Below, one piece after another: positions 16,493 through 25,849 of a stretch of 64,000 nt of DNA (position 1 is the first letter of the stretch; each line of letters begins with the position of its first letter). The position numbers were made by a program, and so were the translations under genes. This DNA is from Armatimonadota bacterium (GTDB taxonomy: Bacteria > Armatimonadota > HRBIN16): NCBI GenBank assembly GCA_026003195.1, contig BPGU01000001.1, forward strand, positions 667,398-731,397, in the 5' to 3' direction. The notes below the pieces were generated by a model. That model was not told the origin of the DNA, did not search any database, and was given only the letters and a program-made list of their open reading frames with translations.

Positions 16493-17329
16493 TCACCTCT
16501 CCCACTCCCCAAACAGATACGCTACCAGTTTGTCCTGCTCGCGAAATTCGGGGACGATGATGTCCGCGCCTGCGCCGATCAGGCGGTTGCGTTTCCATTC
16601 GTTGACGCCCTCTTTGCGTACCTCGTCGGAGGCGACGCCTATCGCGATGCCACCTACCGCTTTGGTGTTCTCTATTTCCACGAAGCCGTCTCCAAAGCCG
16701 GCGAACTCCTTGCCGGAAAGGGAATGGGTCTGGATGATGTGCTGGATGACCATTGCTTTGGAGAAGCGTTTGTAGTCGTCGATCGCGCCGTAGATGCCTT
16801 CAAAGTATCCGTCTATCTTCAGTGCGGCGGCTTCGTCGAGCACGTACACCTCGTCGGTGCCGCTGGCGAGGTACATACGCACACCGCGTCGCTTCAGGTT
16901 TTCCAGCAGGTCGCGCGAGCCGGGAACCAGCATGTCGTCGGGGTGGATGGTGCCGTTCTTCAAGCCTTCCACGCGGTGCTTGATGCGCTCCCACAAGCGT
17001 GCGAGATATTCCCACTTGTACTCCAGCGGGTCGCGCGGTGTGCCTCCTCGTTTCTGAATCTCCTCGCAGAGCTGGATCATCTGGTAGATGGTCTGTTTGC
17101 CCGTGAGGCGGTCTACGTACTCGGTGACGATTCGGGTCAACTCTTCGGGTGATTCGTCCGTTGGGGTTTCGCGCTGCAGCACCTCCACCATCATGGGTAT
17201 CATCACCTGCTGCCAGCCCTCGCGGATAAGGGAGAGCGTGCCGTCGAAGTCAAACAGGGCGAAGCGGATGTGTCCGCGCGGAATGTCGTCACGGATAATT
17301 TCAATATGTGTTCCCGGCAAGAAGCGCAT
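16493..17329 (-). CDS. HAD-superfamily phosphatase (278 aa)
   Basis: The ATG at 17329 is preceded by GAGGGG at seven bases; an earlier in-frame ATG at 17344 overlaps that site. The catalytic motif I is FALFDFDGTLSLIREGW (about residues 23-40), with both Asp residues. Motif II falls in YLASGTDE, and motif IV/III in FAGFGDGFVEIENTKAVGG. A large cap lies between. It probably removes phosphate from a small sugar-phosphate or nucleotide substrate. Together with the HldE-type kinase nearby it could be part of one carbohydrate route, although the glycosidase gene lies between them on the other strand. Confidence 0.82.
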   Translation of the reverse strand: MRFLPGTHIEIIRDDIPRGHIRFALFDFDGTLSLIREGWQQVMIPMMVEVLQRETPTDESPEELTRIVTEYVDRLTGKQTIYQMIQLCEEIQKRGGTPRDPLEYKWEYLARLWERIKHRVEGLKNGTIHPDDMLVPGSRDLLENLKRRGVRMYLASGTDEVYVLDEAAALKIDGYFEGIYGAIDDYKRFSKAMVIQHIIQTHSLSGKEFAGFGDGFVEIENTKAVGGIAIGVASDEVRKEGVNEWKRNRLIGAGADIIVPEFREQDKLVAYLFGEWER

Positions 17330-17481
17330 GTTGCATCCCCTCATATATGGTTCTTATCGATAGTTTACATTATGCGCATAACCAGGTCAAGAGGTATGTA
17401 GAGAAAAGTTGGAGCAGGAATGAGTGACAGAAAGTGCGTAAAAAGAACGTACACCCCATGTAGGGACAAGAGGAGGAAGCG

Positions 17482-18246
17482 ATGCGGTTGCGTCTTACTT
17501 TTGCTCCCACAAATGGTATCTGCTCCTTGCCGGTACATTACAATCAGGTGATGCAGGGCTTTATCTACCGTCACCTTGCCCCCGATCTGGCAGCTTCTGT
17601 GCACGATGAGGGCTACGCGGAAGGTGGACGACGCCTGAAGATGTTCGTGTTCTCGCGCTTGATGGGCAGTTCGCTGGTGCGGGACGGGCAGATTGTGTTC
17701 GCGGGCGAGTTCTCGCTGGTAGTGGCATCGCCGGAGGTGAGCTTTCTGGAGTCGCTCGCGCTGCACGTGATGGATGCAGGGGAGTTGCAGCTGGGCGAGA
17801 ATCGGGTGCGCCTCGTCTCGGTGGAGGTCGGGGCGGAGGAGCCGTATCAGTGTCCCGTGCTGTTGCAGGCGTTATCGCCCATCACCGTGTACAGCACCCT
17901 CAGTCGTGCCGACGGCAGGCGCAAGACCTACTACTACTCGCCCTCTGAGCCGGAGTTTTCAGAGCAAATTGTGTGCAACCTGCAGCGCAAGTGGCGTGTC
18001 TTATCTGGCAGTGAAGTGTCGGCGGATGGCGCATACGTCAAGCCGTGGCGGGTGAGTGTGCGCAACCAGCATATTGCGCTGTACAAAGGCACGGTGATTA
18101 AGGGCTGGAGTGGCATCTACGAGGCGTATCTGCCCGAGCCGCTGTTCCGCATGGCACTGGATGCGGGGCTGGGCAGCAAGAACTCGCAAGGCTTCGGATG
18201 CGTGGGGGTGTATACGCCCAGGAGGAGGGAGGTTGTGCAACCATGA
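17482..18246 (+). CDS. cas6: CRISPR endoribonuclease Cas6 (254 aa)
   Basis: Cas6 cuts the CRISPR transcript within each repeat to release crRNAs with an 8-base 5' tag. The fold is two ferredoxin-like domains. The glycine-rich loop characteristic of Cas6 is near the C-terminus (about residues 228-242: GLGSKNSQGFGCVGV). His-39 or nearby (NQVMQGFIYRHLAP) lies in the region of the catalytic histidine. The ATG has a strong AGGAGG site (17471-17476). It is the first gene of the type I-B operon and overlaps the next gene by four bases. It is the only Cas6 in the window, so both effector complexes may depend on it. Confidence 0.92.
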   Translation: MRLRLTFAPTNGICSLPVHYNQVMQGFIYRHLAPDLAASVHDEGYAEGGRRLKMFVFSRLMGSSLVRDGQIVFAGEFSLVVASPEVSFLESLALHVMDAGELQLGENRVRLVSVEVGAEEPYQCPVLLQALSPITVYSTLSRADGRRKTYYYSPSEPEFSEQIVCNLQRKWRVLSGSEVSADGAYVKPWRVSVRNQHIALYKGTVIKGWSGIYEAYLPEPLFRMALDAGLGSKNSQGFGCVGVYTPRRREVVQP

Positions 18247-19859
18247 GAGGTTTCACTGGCAACCCGTTCGTAGACGCGGGGATCGCAGGGATGTGCGCCG
18301 CTGCCGGAGTGGATAATCCCGAACAGCTGGATATGGCGGCTATCCGCAGAGCGGTGGATGTGCTGTACCAGATCCTGCTGAGCGATAGCGCCTTCGTCGA
18401 TAGAAAGCCTTACAAGGTTTTTGCCACCAGCACGATGGCGATGCTTTTCCCCAACTCACCTCTGCCCCAGGTGGGATTTCCTACACCCGACATCAAAAGG
18501 CAAAAGTATCGGGAGCGCGTGGATGAACTGGTTGGTTTTCTCGTGCAAGGTGCGATTTCAGATGCTGATGTGGCATGCTTCGCCTGCGGACAGCCAGCCC
18601 ATATGTACGTTGGCATTGACCGATTTCCGCTGGTGGGTTCTTCTAATCAGCTGTTGAACTTTCACCCTCTTCTCGGCAAAGGTCACCCTGTCTGTGCCTT
18701 CTGTGCGCTGGCAGTGCAGTTTCTACCGCTTGCGGTGATGCAGACCAAGGCGGAAGGAGGACGTCTGTGGTTTATACACACTGCCGATCCCTCTTTAGCG
18801 GTCACTGTTGCCAGAGAGTACGGCGTTTCACACTTGCAGAGACTTGTGGCGGCAGGCGAACCGCTGCGATTTGCTGGCACGTGGGCGTGTCCGGGCGAGA
18901 ACGGTGCTGTTGTCTCTCTGCTCAGTGAGCTGGGGACAGGTCAGCATGCCCGTCTACTCGAGCAGACAAGGTATCCTGTGAGCGCTATCATGTTCTCCAA
19001 TGACAATCGAGAACAATTTATCAAAAGGATCCCTGTTCCGCATCAGCTCATTGAGTTTTTCAACGTGCTACAGCAATATGCTGATGCCGCAGGGCGGTTT
19101 GAGAACGAACTCCTGCGCTCACCTGCAGGCAGCTCCATCGCAGGGCGAATGCTGGCTGCAGAACCCATCATTGCCTTGTGTATGCGACACGATGAACAGC
19201 AATTGCTCGGAGGTTGGGAACTACATCGGCTCTATGCTCAGGAGGTACTCGGCATGAACACGAAGTATATCCACACTGTACAGGAAGTGGCAGGGCGTTT
19301 GGTGACAGACGAAAGAGGCAAGAAAACACTCAACGCCTTGAAGCAAGTCAGGGATGTTGAGGCTTTCAATGTACTGCTGGACATGGTGCGTGACGGATGG
19401 ATAACACGCCAGCAACTACACTTACTGTCGCCACCTGGGGAGGCGTATCTTGCTGGACAGGCGCGCGACTACCTGCTTGGAGCCGCTTATGCTCTGCAGC
19501 ATGGCGAACAGCTGGGCGATCTACGCGAGGAAGAAGAGCAGGCAGAGGCAGAACATCCGCTGGTGGCGTCTATTGAGCGTGTGGGCAACGGGCTGAGCGC
19601 AGCCATCGATGAAGCCAAAAGATTGGTGGGCAGCCTTCGGCAGGCACAGCGCCCTCAGGAGATACGCCGTGCCTTTCTGCGCCTGATAGCTACTGGGCAC
19701 CTGCGCTGGCAGGACTTCCTGTTCTTCTGCCCGCCTGATGACGCAAACCGGCACTACCAGAGCAGAGACTACTGGCTGGCTTTCCTGTATGACCGATTTC
19801 GCCGTGAGTTCGCACGTGAGGAAGCAAGCATAGAACAATCCATTTCTCAGGAGGTGTAA
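18243..19859 (+). CDS. cas8b: Type I-B large subunit Cas8/Cst1, CXXC-CXXC type (538 aa)
   Basis: The ATG at 18243 overlaps the cas6 stop (ATGA), and the start is confirmed by the family motif FTGNPFVDAGIAGMCAAAG right at the N-terminus. Two zinc-type pairs are present: CFAC (Cys112, Cys115) and CAFC (Cys151, Cys154), the signature of the Cst1 group. Cas8 is the large subunit of Cascade and recognises the PAM. The length is normal. It is followed by cas7 after two bases. The rest of the protein is poorly conserved and gives no further clue. Confidence 0.9.
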   Translation: MRGFTGNPFVDAGIAGMCAAAGVDNPEQLDMAAIRRAVDVLYQILLSDSAFVDRKPYKVFATSTMAMLFPNSPLPQVGFPTPDIKRQKYRERVDELVGFLVQGAISDADVACFACGQPAHMYVGIDRFPLVGSSNQLLNFHPLLGKGHPVCAFCALAVQFLPLAVMQTKAEGGRLWFIHTADPSLAVTVAREYGVSHLQRLVAAGEPLRFAGTWACPGENGAVVSLLSELGTGQHARLLEQTRYPVSAIMFSNDNREQFIKRIPVPHQLIEFFNVLQQYADAAGRFENELLRSPAGSSIAGRMLAAEPIIALCMRHDEQQLLGGWELHRLYAQEVLGMNTKYIHTVQEVAGRLVTDERGKKTLNALKQVRDVEAFNVLLDMVRDGWITRQQLHLLSPPGEAYLAGQARDYLLGAAYALQHGEQLGDLREEEEQAEAEHPLVASIERVGNGLSAAIDEAKRLVGSLRQAQRPQEIRRAFLRLIATGHLRWQDFLFFCPPDDANRHYQSRDYWLAFLYDRFRREFAREEASIEQSISQEV

Positions 19860-19861
19860 CA

Positions 19862-20908
19862 ATGGCATACCCGGTAGTTACCGCAGCAGTGCTCATCGAG
19901 GCGACGGGCGCTGCGCTCAACAACGCTGGTCAGGACGAAGGACGCCATGTGGAGAACGCGATCGTGGTCAAGCAGATTCGGATAGGGCGCTATCGCTACC
20001 CTTATGTGTCGGGGCAGGCATGGCGACGCTGGTGGCGCGAGGTACTCTACGAGGATTTCGGCTGGAAACCGAGCCCAGTTACCCGCGAAGCAAAGTCTGC
20101 TTACACGGAGGGTAATCCTATCGCGTACGAGGATGATGACCTGTTCGGCTACATGGCAGCGCGTAAGGCAAAGGGTGGAGGCACGTTCCGTCGGGTATCT
20201 CCCCTGAAGAACAGCTTGCTCATTTCGGTATTGCCTAACGTCATCACCAGCGATTTCGAGAGCTTCTCTCGCAACCTGCCAGTAGACCAGCCGGACCCGG
20301 TACCGTTTGAGCACGAACACTACACCACACTGTTGCAGGGTACCTTCACCCTGTCGCTGAAGGATGTGGGGCGGTTTGAGTTGGGTGTTATGCGCGATCT
20401 GCCCAAAGAAGTCTCACTGCCGGAAGAGGTGAAGCGTGTGGTAGCGCAGGAGGCACGAGATGCCGACGTGGCAGTGCTGCCGCAGGCGACACGGGCTGAG
20501 CGCGTGTACCAGGTGCTGTGTGCGCTGGCACAGCTTCGAGGAGGAGCTAACCTGACGCGCAACAACACCGACGTTACCCCGGTGGTGGTGTTGATTGCGT
20601 TTTTAGATGGCGGCAACGCCCCTCTGCAGAATCTGTTTGTGCCGAACGATACCGGTGATGCAGTGCAGCTGAACCTGCAGCGGCTACGTTCCGTGCTTCG
20701 AGACTACAAAGAACGCCTGCTGAAGGTCGATGGAGGGCAAAGCCTCTTTTTCGGCTATCGCCCCGGCGTGCTGGCGAACGAAGAAGAGGTGCTACAGGCT
20801 TTGTCTGACGGCAAGATAGAGGACGTACCTTTCCATATCGGCGACCCGGGGCAGGCGATACGGCAGGCGGCGGAGCAAGCCAGGAAGCTGGTGCCGGAGG
20901 TGATATAG
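19862..20908 (+). CDS. cas7: Type I-B Cascade backbone Cas7/Cst2 (DevR family) (348 aa)
   Basis: Cas7 binds along the crRNA spacer in several copies to form the Cascade backbone. The N-terminal ferredoxin-like part (TAAVLIEATGAALNNAGQDEGRHVENAIVVKQIRIGRYRYPYVSGQAWRRWWRE) shows the Cst2/DevR signature, including the VSGQ-WRRW motif near residue 45. The start is an ATG after AGGAGGTG. The gene lies in order between cas8 and cas5 with two-base gaps on both sides. It also has an RRVSPLKNSLL motif around residue 110, typical of Cas7-type RNA-binding loops. Confidence 0.92.
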   Translation: MAYPVVTAAVLIEATGAALNNAGQDEGRHVENAIVVKQIRIGRYRYPYVSGQAWRRWWREVLYEDFGWKPSPVTREAKSAYTEGNPIAYEDDDLFGYMAARKAKGGGTFRRVSPLKNSLLISVLPNVITSDFESFSRNLPVDQPDPVPFEHEHYTTLLQGTFTLSLKDVGRFELGVMRDLPKEVSLPEEVKRVVAQEARDADVAVLPQATRAERVYQVLCALAQLRGGANLTRNNTDVTPVVVLIAFLDGGNAPLQNLFVPNDTGDAVQLNLQRLRSVLRDYKERLLKVDGGQSLFFGYRPGVLANEEEVLQALSDGKIEDVPFHIGDPGQAIRQAAEQARKLVPEVI

Positions 20909-20910
20909 GC

Positions 20911-21582
20911 GTGCGTGCGTTGTATGCGACTATTCGGGCGTACACTGCCTCCTTTCGTCCGCCCGGACAGTCGGCGGGGTATCAGCAGACTCTGCCTGTG
21001 CCACCGTTGTCTACAGTGTACGGCTTGCTATCGGCAGCGGCAGGGAAGGACGTGTCTCCAGAAAGGGTGTGGGTAGGGTACCGTTTTTACGCCGAGGCTG
21101 AGGCAGAGGATCTGGAGAAGATACTGCTCTTCTCCGCCACAGGCACCTCGTGGGATGCAACGATGGGGCAGGTCAGGTCTATGCCCATCCGTCGACAGTT
21201 TCTGGTCAATCCTGTGTTGCATCTGTATGTGCCGGCTGAGGAGTGGTTATGGAAGGCGTTATGGACACCGCACTATCCACTACTGCTCGGCAGGTCGCAG
21301 GATGTGGCTACGGTAGAGGCTCTGGAGGAGGTCGATCTGACTCCAGCGCAGGAAGGGGAAGTGGAAGGCATCCTTCTGCCTTTTCCGGCACCGGGCGTGC
21401 AGTCGCTGGTGTATAACCTGCCCACTTATTTGCCAACCCATCCGCCCCGACGTCCGCTGTCTGTGAAGCCTTTTCAGGTGGTAACCCAGCGTCAACGGGT
21501 GCGGCGTGAGGACGGGTTGCTTTACCGCGAACCCCAGCAAGGGCTGCTTGTGCCAGTGTATACGAGGGAGTGGCTGGTGTGA
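20911..21582 (+). CDS. cas5: Type I-B Cas5 (Cas5t) (223 aa)
   Basis: Cas5 binds the 5' repeat-derived tag of crRNA and holds Cas8. The GTG at 20911 opens the frame MRALYATIRAYTASFRPPGQSAGYQQTLPVPPLSTVYGLLSAAAG, in which the PPLSTVYGLLSAAAG motif is the Cas5 signature. About 60 residues further a TMGQVR...QFLVNPVLHLYV segment matches the second conserved block. It overlaps cas3 by four bases (GTGA). Confidence 0.9.
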   Translation: MRALYATIRAYTASFRPPGQSAGYQQTLPVPPLSTVYGLLSAAAGKDVSPERVWVGYRFYAEAEAEDLEKILLFSATGTSWDATMGQVRSMPIRRQFLVNPVLHLYVPAEEWLWKALWTPHYPLLLGRSQDVATVEALEEVDLTPAQEGEVEGILLPFPAPGVQSLVYNLPTYLPTHPPRRPLSVKPFQVVTQRQRVRREDGLLYREPQQGLLVPVYTREWLV

Positions 21583-23744
21583 GTGTAACGGAACCTCTGG
21601 CGAAAACCACCCCTCCGCAGACGCTGCGCGAGCATACCCAGGAGGTGTGGGAGGCGGCGGAGGCGATGGGACATGCGCTCCAGCTGCCTCCGCCTCTGAT
21701 GAAGGCGTTGCGTGACGCAGTCTGGTTGCACGATGTTGGCAAAATAGCCGATGGCTTTCAACAGATGCTGCAAGGTGGGCAAAGATGGGGGTATCGTCAT
21801 GAACTGCTCTCTGCAGCGGTTGCGCTGGCTGCAGGATGCCCCGAGGATGTAGTGCTCGCTATCGCCACCCATCATCGTGCCCTAAACGATAAGGAGCTGG
21901 GAGCACAAAGTGGGCTACATGCGATGGAGAGTGTGTGGCAAAAACATGGTGTGTCCCAATGGCGCTCCCGCCTGCGCGAGATGGAAACATGGTGGACATG
22001 GCTATCCCAATTCCTTGAACAGGCTGGATATGCCCCACTATCGTTTTCACCAGCCGAGCTGCCCTCGCTACGGGATTTCCTCTTCCGTTTCAGCAAAAGT
22101 GCCTTGAAGCAAAGCCCCGACGAGCTGCGAGAGAAGCTTACTCTGTTGCGTGGGGTGTTGATTGCAGCCGACCATCTGGCGAGCGGGCATCACACGGTGC
22201 CGCCTCCCCTGAAGCCTCCACAATGGAACTACAGCTGGTATCCGTTCCAGCAGCAGATGAGCGGTGCAAAAGGTGATGTGCTGTTGGAGGCTCCAACAGG
22301 TAGCGGCAAAACGGAAGCCTCCCTGTTGTGGGCGATGCACAATCGACAGGGCGAAGCTCGTATCTTTTACATGCTACCGACCCAGGCGAGCATCAACGCG
22401 ATGGTGGAGCGGTTACGACGCTCTGAAGCGTTCGGCGAAGAGGCTGTAGCACCACTACATGCGCGCGTGCTGCAGCAGGAGTTTCAACAACGGTACAGCG
22501 AGAGCGATTATCTACAGGCAGCGCAGGAGGCACGTGCCCGCACCGACCTCTATCGTCAATTTTACGCCCCCGTGAAGGTGCTGACCCCGTTCCAGATTAT
22601 CAAGCATCTCTTCGGGCAGGGGTACTTCGAGGTGGGGCTGGCGGAACTGCGCCAGGCTCTGATTATCGTGGACGAGGTGCATGCCTACGATGCCCGTGTG
22701 CAGGCTCTGCTGGAGACCTCTCTGCGGTATCTGCGCGAAGAGTTCGGGATACGAGCGTGCTTCATGAGCGCTACCTTTCCCTCTTTCCTGAAAGAGCGCC
22801 TTCGGCATGTGGTGCCCCACGCCGTAGAGATATCTGCTTATGGAGAGCCGCGTTTTGGACAGCCCAGGCATCGCCTGCGCGTGCTGGACGCTCCTCTGGA
22901 GGAGTGCATCCATCTCATCCGGGAAGACCTCAGTGCAGGCAAGCGGGTGCTGGTGGTCTGTAACCGGGTGGAGCAAGCACAAGCAGTATACCAGCAGCTC
23001 GATGATATTCCATCCAGAAGGTTACTGCATGCGCGTTTTACCTATCGTGACCGCGCAACGATAGAACGCCAGGTACTGGATAAGTACACACAGCCACAGC
23101 TGCTCGTCGCTACGCAAGCTGTCGAGGTTTCGCTGGACATCAGCTATGACACGTGTTATACCGAGTTGGCTCCGGTGGACGATCTGCTGCAACGCTTTGG
23201 CAGGGTGAACCGTGCAGGCAAGGCGGATGAACCCGCTCTCGTGTGGGTGTGCGCTCAGTACGATGCGGACAGGGTGAAGCGGATATACGACATCGAGCGT
23301 TTACAGCGAACGCTGGAGCACGCCCCCGATGGACAGGAACTGCACTATGACGCAGTGCTGGAATGGCTGGAAAAAGTGTACGCTTCTGGATGGACCGAAA
23401 AGGAGCAGCGAATATACCAGGATACGCTTTCTGCCATGCTGGAGGTGTTAAGCGACCTCACGCCCCTATATGAAGCAGAACATTGCGTAGACTTTGACAG
23501 CCTTTTCGATACTGTGGAGGTGCTGCCTTCCTGTTTGCAAGAGGAGTACTTGCGAAGAGTGACAGCAAAAGAGTGGCTGCGTGCCCACGAGTTGCTGGTA
23601 CCGTTACGGTATGGCACCTTTCAGGGACTGAAAAGTAACGGGTTGATTGAACGGGCGGGAGAGGCACCGGTGGTACTGCTGGATTACGACTCTCAGCTGG
23701 GTCTATTGCCCAGAGAACATATCTCAGAGACATGGATCGTGTGA
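21579..23744 (+). CDS. cas3: Cas3 HD nuclease-helicase (721 aa)
   Basis: Cas3 degrades target DNA after Cascade recruits it. The N-terminal HD nuclease shows His19, His51-Asp52 (HDVGK) and THHR near 100, so it looks intact. The helicase follows: Walker A APTGSGKTEAS (about 237), DEVH (about 365), SATFP (about 397), and motif VI LLQRFGRVNRAGK (about 545). Nuclease and helicase are fused, as usual for type I-B. The start is taken as the GTG at 21579 that overlaps the cas5 stop; a GTG at 21570 is the alternative. Confidence 0.94.
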   Translation: MSVTEPLAKTTPPQTLREHTQEVWEAAEAMGHALQLPPPLMKALRDAVWLHDVGKIADGFQQMLQGGQRWGYRHELLSAAVALAAGCPEDVVLAIATHHRALNDKELGAQSGLHAMESVWQKHGVSQWRSRLREMETWWTWLSQFLEQAGYAPLSFSPAELPSLRDFLFRFSKSALKQSPDELREKLTLLRGVLIAADHLASGHHTVPPPLKPPQWNYSWYPFQQQMSGAKGDVLLEAPTGSGKTEASLLWAMHNRQGEARIFYMLPTQASINAMVERLRRSEAFGEEAVAPLHARVLQQEFQQRYSESDYLQAAQEARARTDLYRQFYAPVKVLTPFQIIKHLFGQGYFEVGLAELRQALIIVDEVHAYDARVQALLETSLRYLREEFGIRACFMSATFPSFLKERLRHVVPHAVEISAYGEPRFGQPRHRLRVLDAPLEECIHLIREDLSAGKRVLVVCNRVEQAQAVYQQLDDIPSRRLLHARFTYRDRATIERQVLDKYTQPQLLVATQAVEVSLDISYDTCYTELAPVDDLLQRFGRVNRAGKADEPALVWVCAQYDADRVKRIYDIERLQRTLEHAPDGQELHYDAVLEWLEKVYASGWTEKEQRIYQDTLSAMLEVLSDLTPLYEAEHCVDFDSLFDTVEVLPSCLQEEYLRRVTAKEWLRAHELLVPLRYGTFQGLKSNGLIERAGEAPVVLLDYDSQLGLLPREHISETWIV

Positions 23745-23756
23745 GGAGTGGAAGCC

Positions 23757-24278
23757 ATGAACCCCTCTGACCCCATCACCGGTACGCATATCCACTATTT
23801 TCTGGTGTGCCCGCGCAAGTGCTGGCTGAGCCTGCATCGGCTGGAGCAAGAGACCGGCTCCGACCTGGTGGAACTGGGCAAGCTGACGCATGAACGCACC
23901 TTCACCCGCCAGCAGTTGCGTGAAGTGGATGTGGACGGCTTCCTGCGCATCGACTTCACCAGCGAGGGCATCGTGCACGAAGTCAAGCACGGGCAATCGG
24001 AGGAGCACGCGCACCGGATGCAGCTGGCATATTACCTGTATCAACTGCGCTTGCGCGGGGTGCAAACGCACGGGGTGTTGCACTATCCCAACCAGCGACG
24101 CAAGGAGCGAGTGGAACTGACCCCCGAGCTGGAAGCGGAACTGCAACAGGTCCTCCAGCAGGTGGAGGCTCTGCGCCAGCAACCTCTGCCGCCGCAGGTG
24201 CCCAGACCAATGCGTATCTGTCGCTCCTGTGCCTACGAGGAGTTCTGCTGGAGCGAAAACGAGGAGGTGGGGCAGTGA
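23757..24278 (+). CDS. cas4: Cas4 RecB-type exonuclease (173 aa)
   Basis: Cas4 trims pre-spacers and helps select PAM-flanked DNA during adaptation. The RecB nuclease residues are visible: Asp in FLRIDF (about 66), Glu and Lys in VHEVKHG (about 75-78), and Gln in MQLAYYLYQL (about 90). Four Fe-S cysteines are in place: CPRKC near the start and CRSC...EEFC at the C-terminus. The ATG at 23757 follows GAGGAG. Cas1 starts inside its stop (GTGA), so the two are coupled. Confidence 0.92.
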   Translation: MNPSDPITGTHIHYFLVCPRKCWLSLHRLEQETGSDLVELGKLTHERTFTRQQLREVDVDGFLRIDFTSEGIVHEVKHGQSEEHAHRMQLAYYLYQLRLRGVQTHGVLHYPNQRRKERVELTPELEAELQQVLQQVEALRQQPLPPQVPRPMRICRSCAYEEFCWSENEEVGQ

Positions 24279-25270
24279 AAAAAAGCCTATATCTGACCAG
24301 CAGCGGCACCCTCTCGCGCGACCAGAACACACTGCTACTGGAGCTGGAGACGGGCGAGAAGCGCTACTTTCCTATCGAGCAGATAGGCGATATCCATTGC
24401 TTTGGTGAGGCAAGCCTGAACAAACGTCTGCTGGAGTACCTGACGCAGCAGGGCGTGCCCGTGCACTTCTATAACTACTACGAGTACTATGTAGGAAGCT
24501 ACTACCCACGCGAGCACAACAGCTCGGGATTCCTGACGCTGAAGCAGGCGGAACATTATCTGGATGAGAGCAAGCGGCTGGACCTGGCGCGACGGTTCGT
24601 GCGGGGAGCGTTGCAGAACTTACAACAGGTACTTCGTTACTACGCCCACCGCGAGAAGCCAGTACATCCCATGATAGAAGGCATCGCGCAGGTGGAAGCG
24701 CAACTGGACGATGCCGCGAGCGTGGAAACACTGATGCAGCTAGAGGGACAAGCACGCGAAATGTACTACAGCGCATTGGACCCCGTTCTGCAGAACCCTG
24801 ATTTCGCGTTTGAGAGCAGGAGCCGTCGTCCGCCTGCCAACCGCCTGAACGCGCTGATTTCGTTTGGCAACAGCCTGATGTATACGCTGGCGTTGAGCGA
24901 AATCTATCGTACTCACCTGGATCCGCGCATCGGCTTCTTGCACGCCACCAACTACCGCCGATTCTCGCTGAATCTGGATGTGGCGGAGGTGTTCAAACCG
25001 GTGCTGGTAGACCGCACGGTGCTGACGCTGGTTGGGCTGAGGCAGATTCAGCCAGAGCATTTCGGCGAGGAGCTGGGCGGGGTGTACCTGAACGATGAAG
25101 GACGCAAGCGGTTCCTTCAGGCGTGGGAGGAACGACTGCAGACCACTTTCCAACATCGCCGACTGAAGCGCAACGTGTCGTACAGAACCGCTGTGCGGCT
25201 GGAGCTGTTCAAGATTGAAAAGCATCTGATTGGCGAGAAGCCTTACGAGCCGTTTCGGGCGTACTGGTGA
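24275..25270 (+). CDS. cas1: Cas1 integrase (331 aa)
   Basis: Cas1 joins new spacers to the leader-proximal repeat. The metal-binding residues are recognisable: Glu in LEGQAREMYYSAL (about residue 156), His in GFLHATNYRR (about 222) and the Asp/Glu of SLNLDVAEVFKPVLVD (about 235-246). The start is a GTG after GAGGAGG, overlapping the cas4 stop. The length is typical for type I-B Cas1. An 86-base gap precedes cas2. Confidence 0.95.
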   Translation: MKKSLYLTSSGTLSRDQNTLLLELETGEKRYFPIEQIGDIHCFGEASLNKRLLEYLTQQGVPVHFYNYYEYYVGSYYPREHNSSGFLTLKQAEHYLDESKRLDLARRFVRGALQNLQQVLRYYAHREKPVHPMIEGIAQVEAQLDDAASVETLMQLEGQAREMYYSALDPVLQNPDFAFESRSRRPPANRLNALISFGNSLMYTLALSEIYRTHLDPRIGFLHATNYRRFSLNLDVAEVFKPVLVDRTVLTLVGLRQIQPEHFGEELGGVYLNDEGRKRFLQAWEERLQTTFQHRRLKRNVSYRTAVRLELFKIEKHLIGEKPYEPFRAYW

Positions 25271-25356
25271 ACGTCGTTGCTGTTCCCTGTGCAAGCGCCG
25301 CGCTCGCTCATTGGAAAGAAAAGGCGTGGTAGACGAGGCAGAGGAGGTGGTCTGGT

Positions 25357-25620
25357 TTGTATATCATCATGGTCTACGATGTGCATGTAGAGCGTGTCGC
25401 GAGGGTGCTGAAAATCGGCAGGCGGTATCTGACGTGGATACAGAACTCGGTGCTGGAGGGCGAGTTGACGCCCGCGCAGTTCGCTCGTCTGAAGCGCGAT
25501 GTGGGCAAGGTCATCCACGAGGAGGAGGATAGCGTGCTGTTTTACACCTTGCGCGATGCTGGGGATGTGCGACGCGAGCAGATGGGCGTGCAAAAAGGCG
25601 AACCCGAGTGGCTGGTGTAG
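25357..25620 (+). CDS. cas2: Cas2 adaptation subunit (87 aa)
   Basis: Cas2 dimers bridge Cas1 in the integration complex. The TTG at 25357 has AGGAGG nine bases upstream and begins MYIIMVYDV, the classic Cas2 N-terminus with the conserved Asp at position 8. The DSVLFYTLRD motif (about 58-67) is the second beta-strand signature. The length (87) is normal. It is the last gene of the type I-B operon; a hairpin and the array leader follow. Confidence 0.93.
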   Translation: MYIIMVYDVHVERVARVLKIGRRYLTWIQNSVLEGELTPAQFARLKRDVGKVIHEEEDSVLFYTLRDAGDVRREQMGVQKGEPEWLV

Positions 25621-25642
25621 CGCGGGGTATTTATTGTCAGGG

Positions 25643-25695
25643 AAGAGTCGTCTACCCCCGATTTGGTATCTCCACGAAGGAGGTAGACGACTCTT
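25643..25695. repeat. 14-bp perfect inverted repeat between cas2 and leader
   Basis: AAGAGTCGTCTACC (25643-25656) and GGTAGACGACTCTT (25682-25695) are exact complements across a 25-base loop, with three more pairs (one mismatch between) further in. The position, 22 bases after cas2, suits a cas-operon terminator or an attenuator. No U tract follows beyond CTCTTT. Confidence 0.8.
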
Positions 25696-25849
25696 TGGCG
25701 TAGCTACACAAAAAATTTTGCGCCAATGTGCCCCAAAGGCTTGCATTTTTGCGGGGACTATGATAGAATAGAGGCAAAGCGTGGCGGTTCCCAGCGGGCG
25801 TTCCTTGACAACCAGTTTCATTTTCTCATCAAACGACAAAAACTGTTTG
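25696..25849 (+). promoter_or_regulatory. CRISPR leader with promoter
   Basis: A promoter with TTGCAT (25741-25746), a 17-base spacer and TAGAAT (25764-25769), preceded by TGA, points into the array 81 bases downstream. The leader lies on the cas1-cas2 side, which places the newest spacers next to 25850. The segment is AT-richer than its surroundings (AAAAAATTTT run at 25710-25720). Confidence 0.8.
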
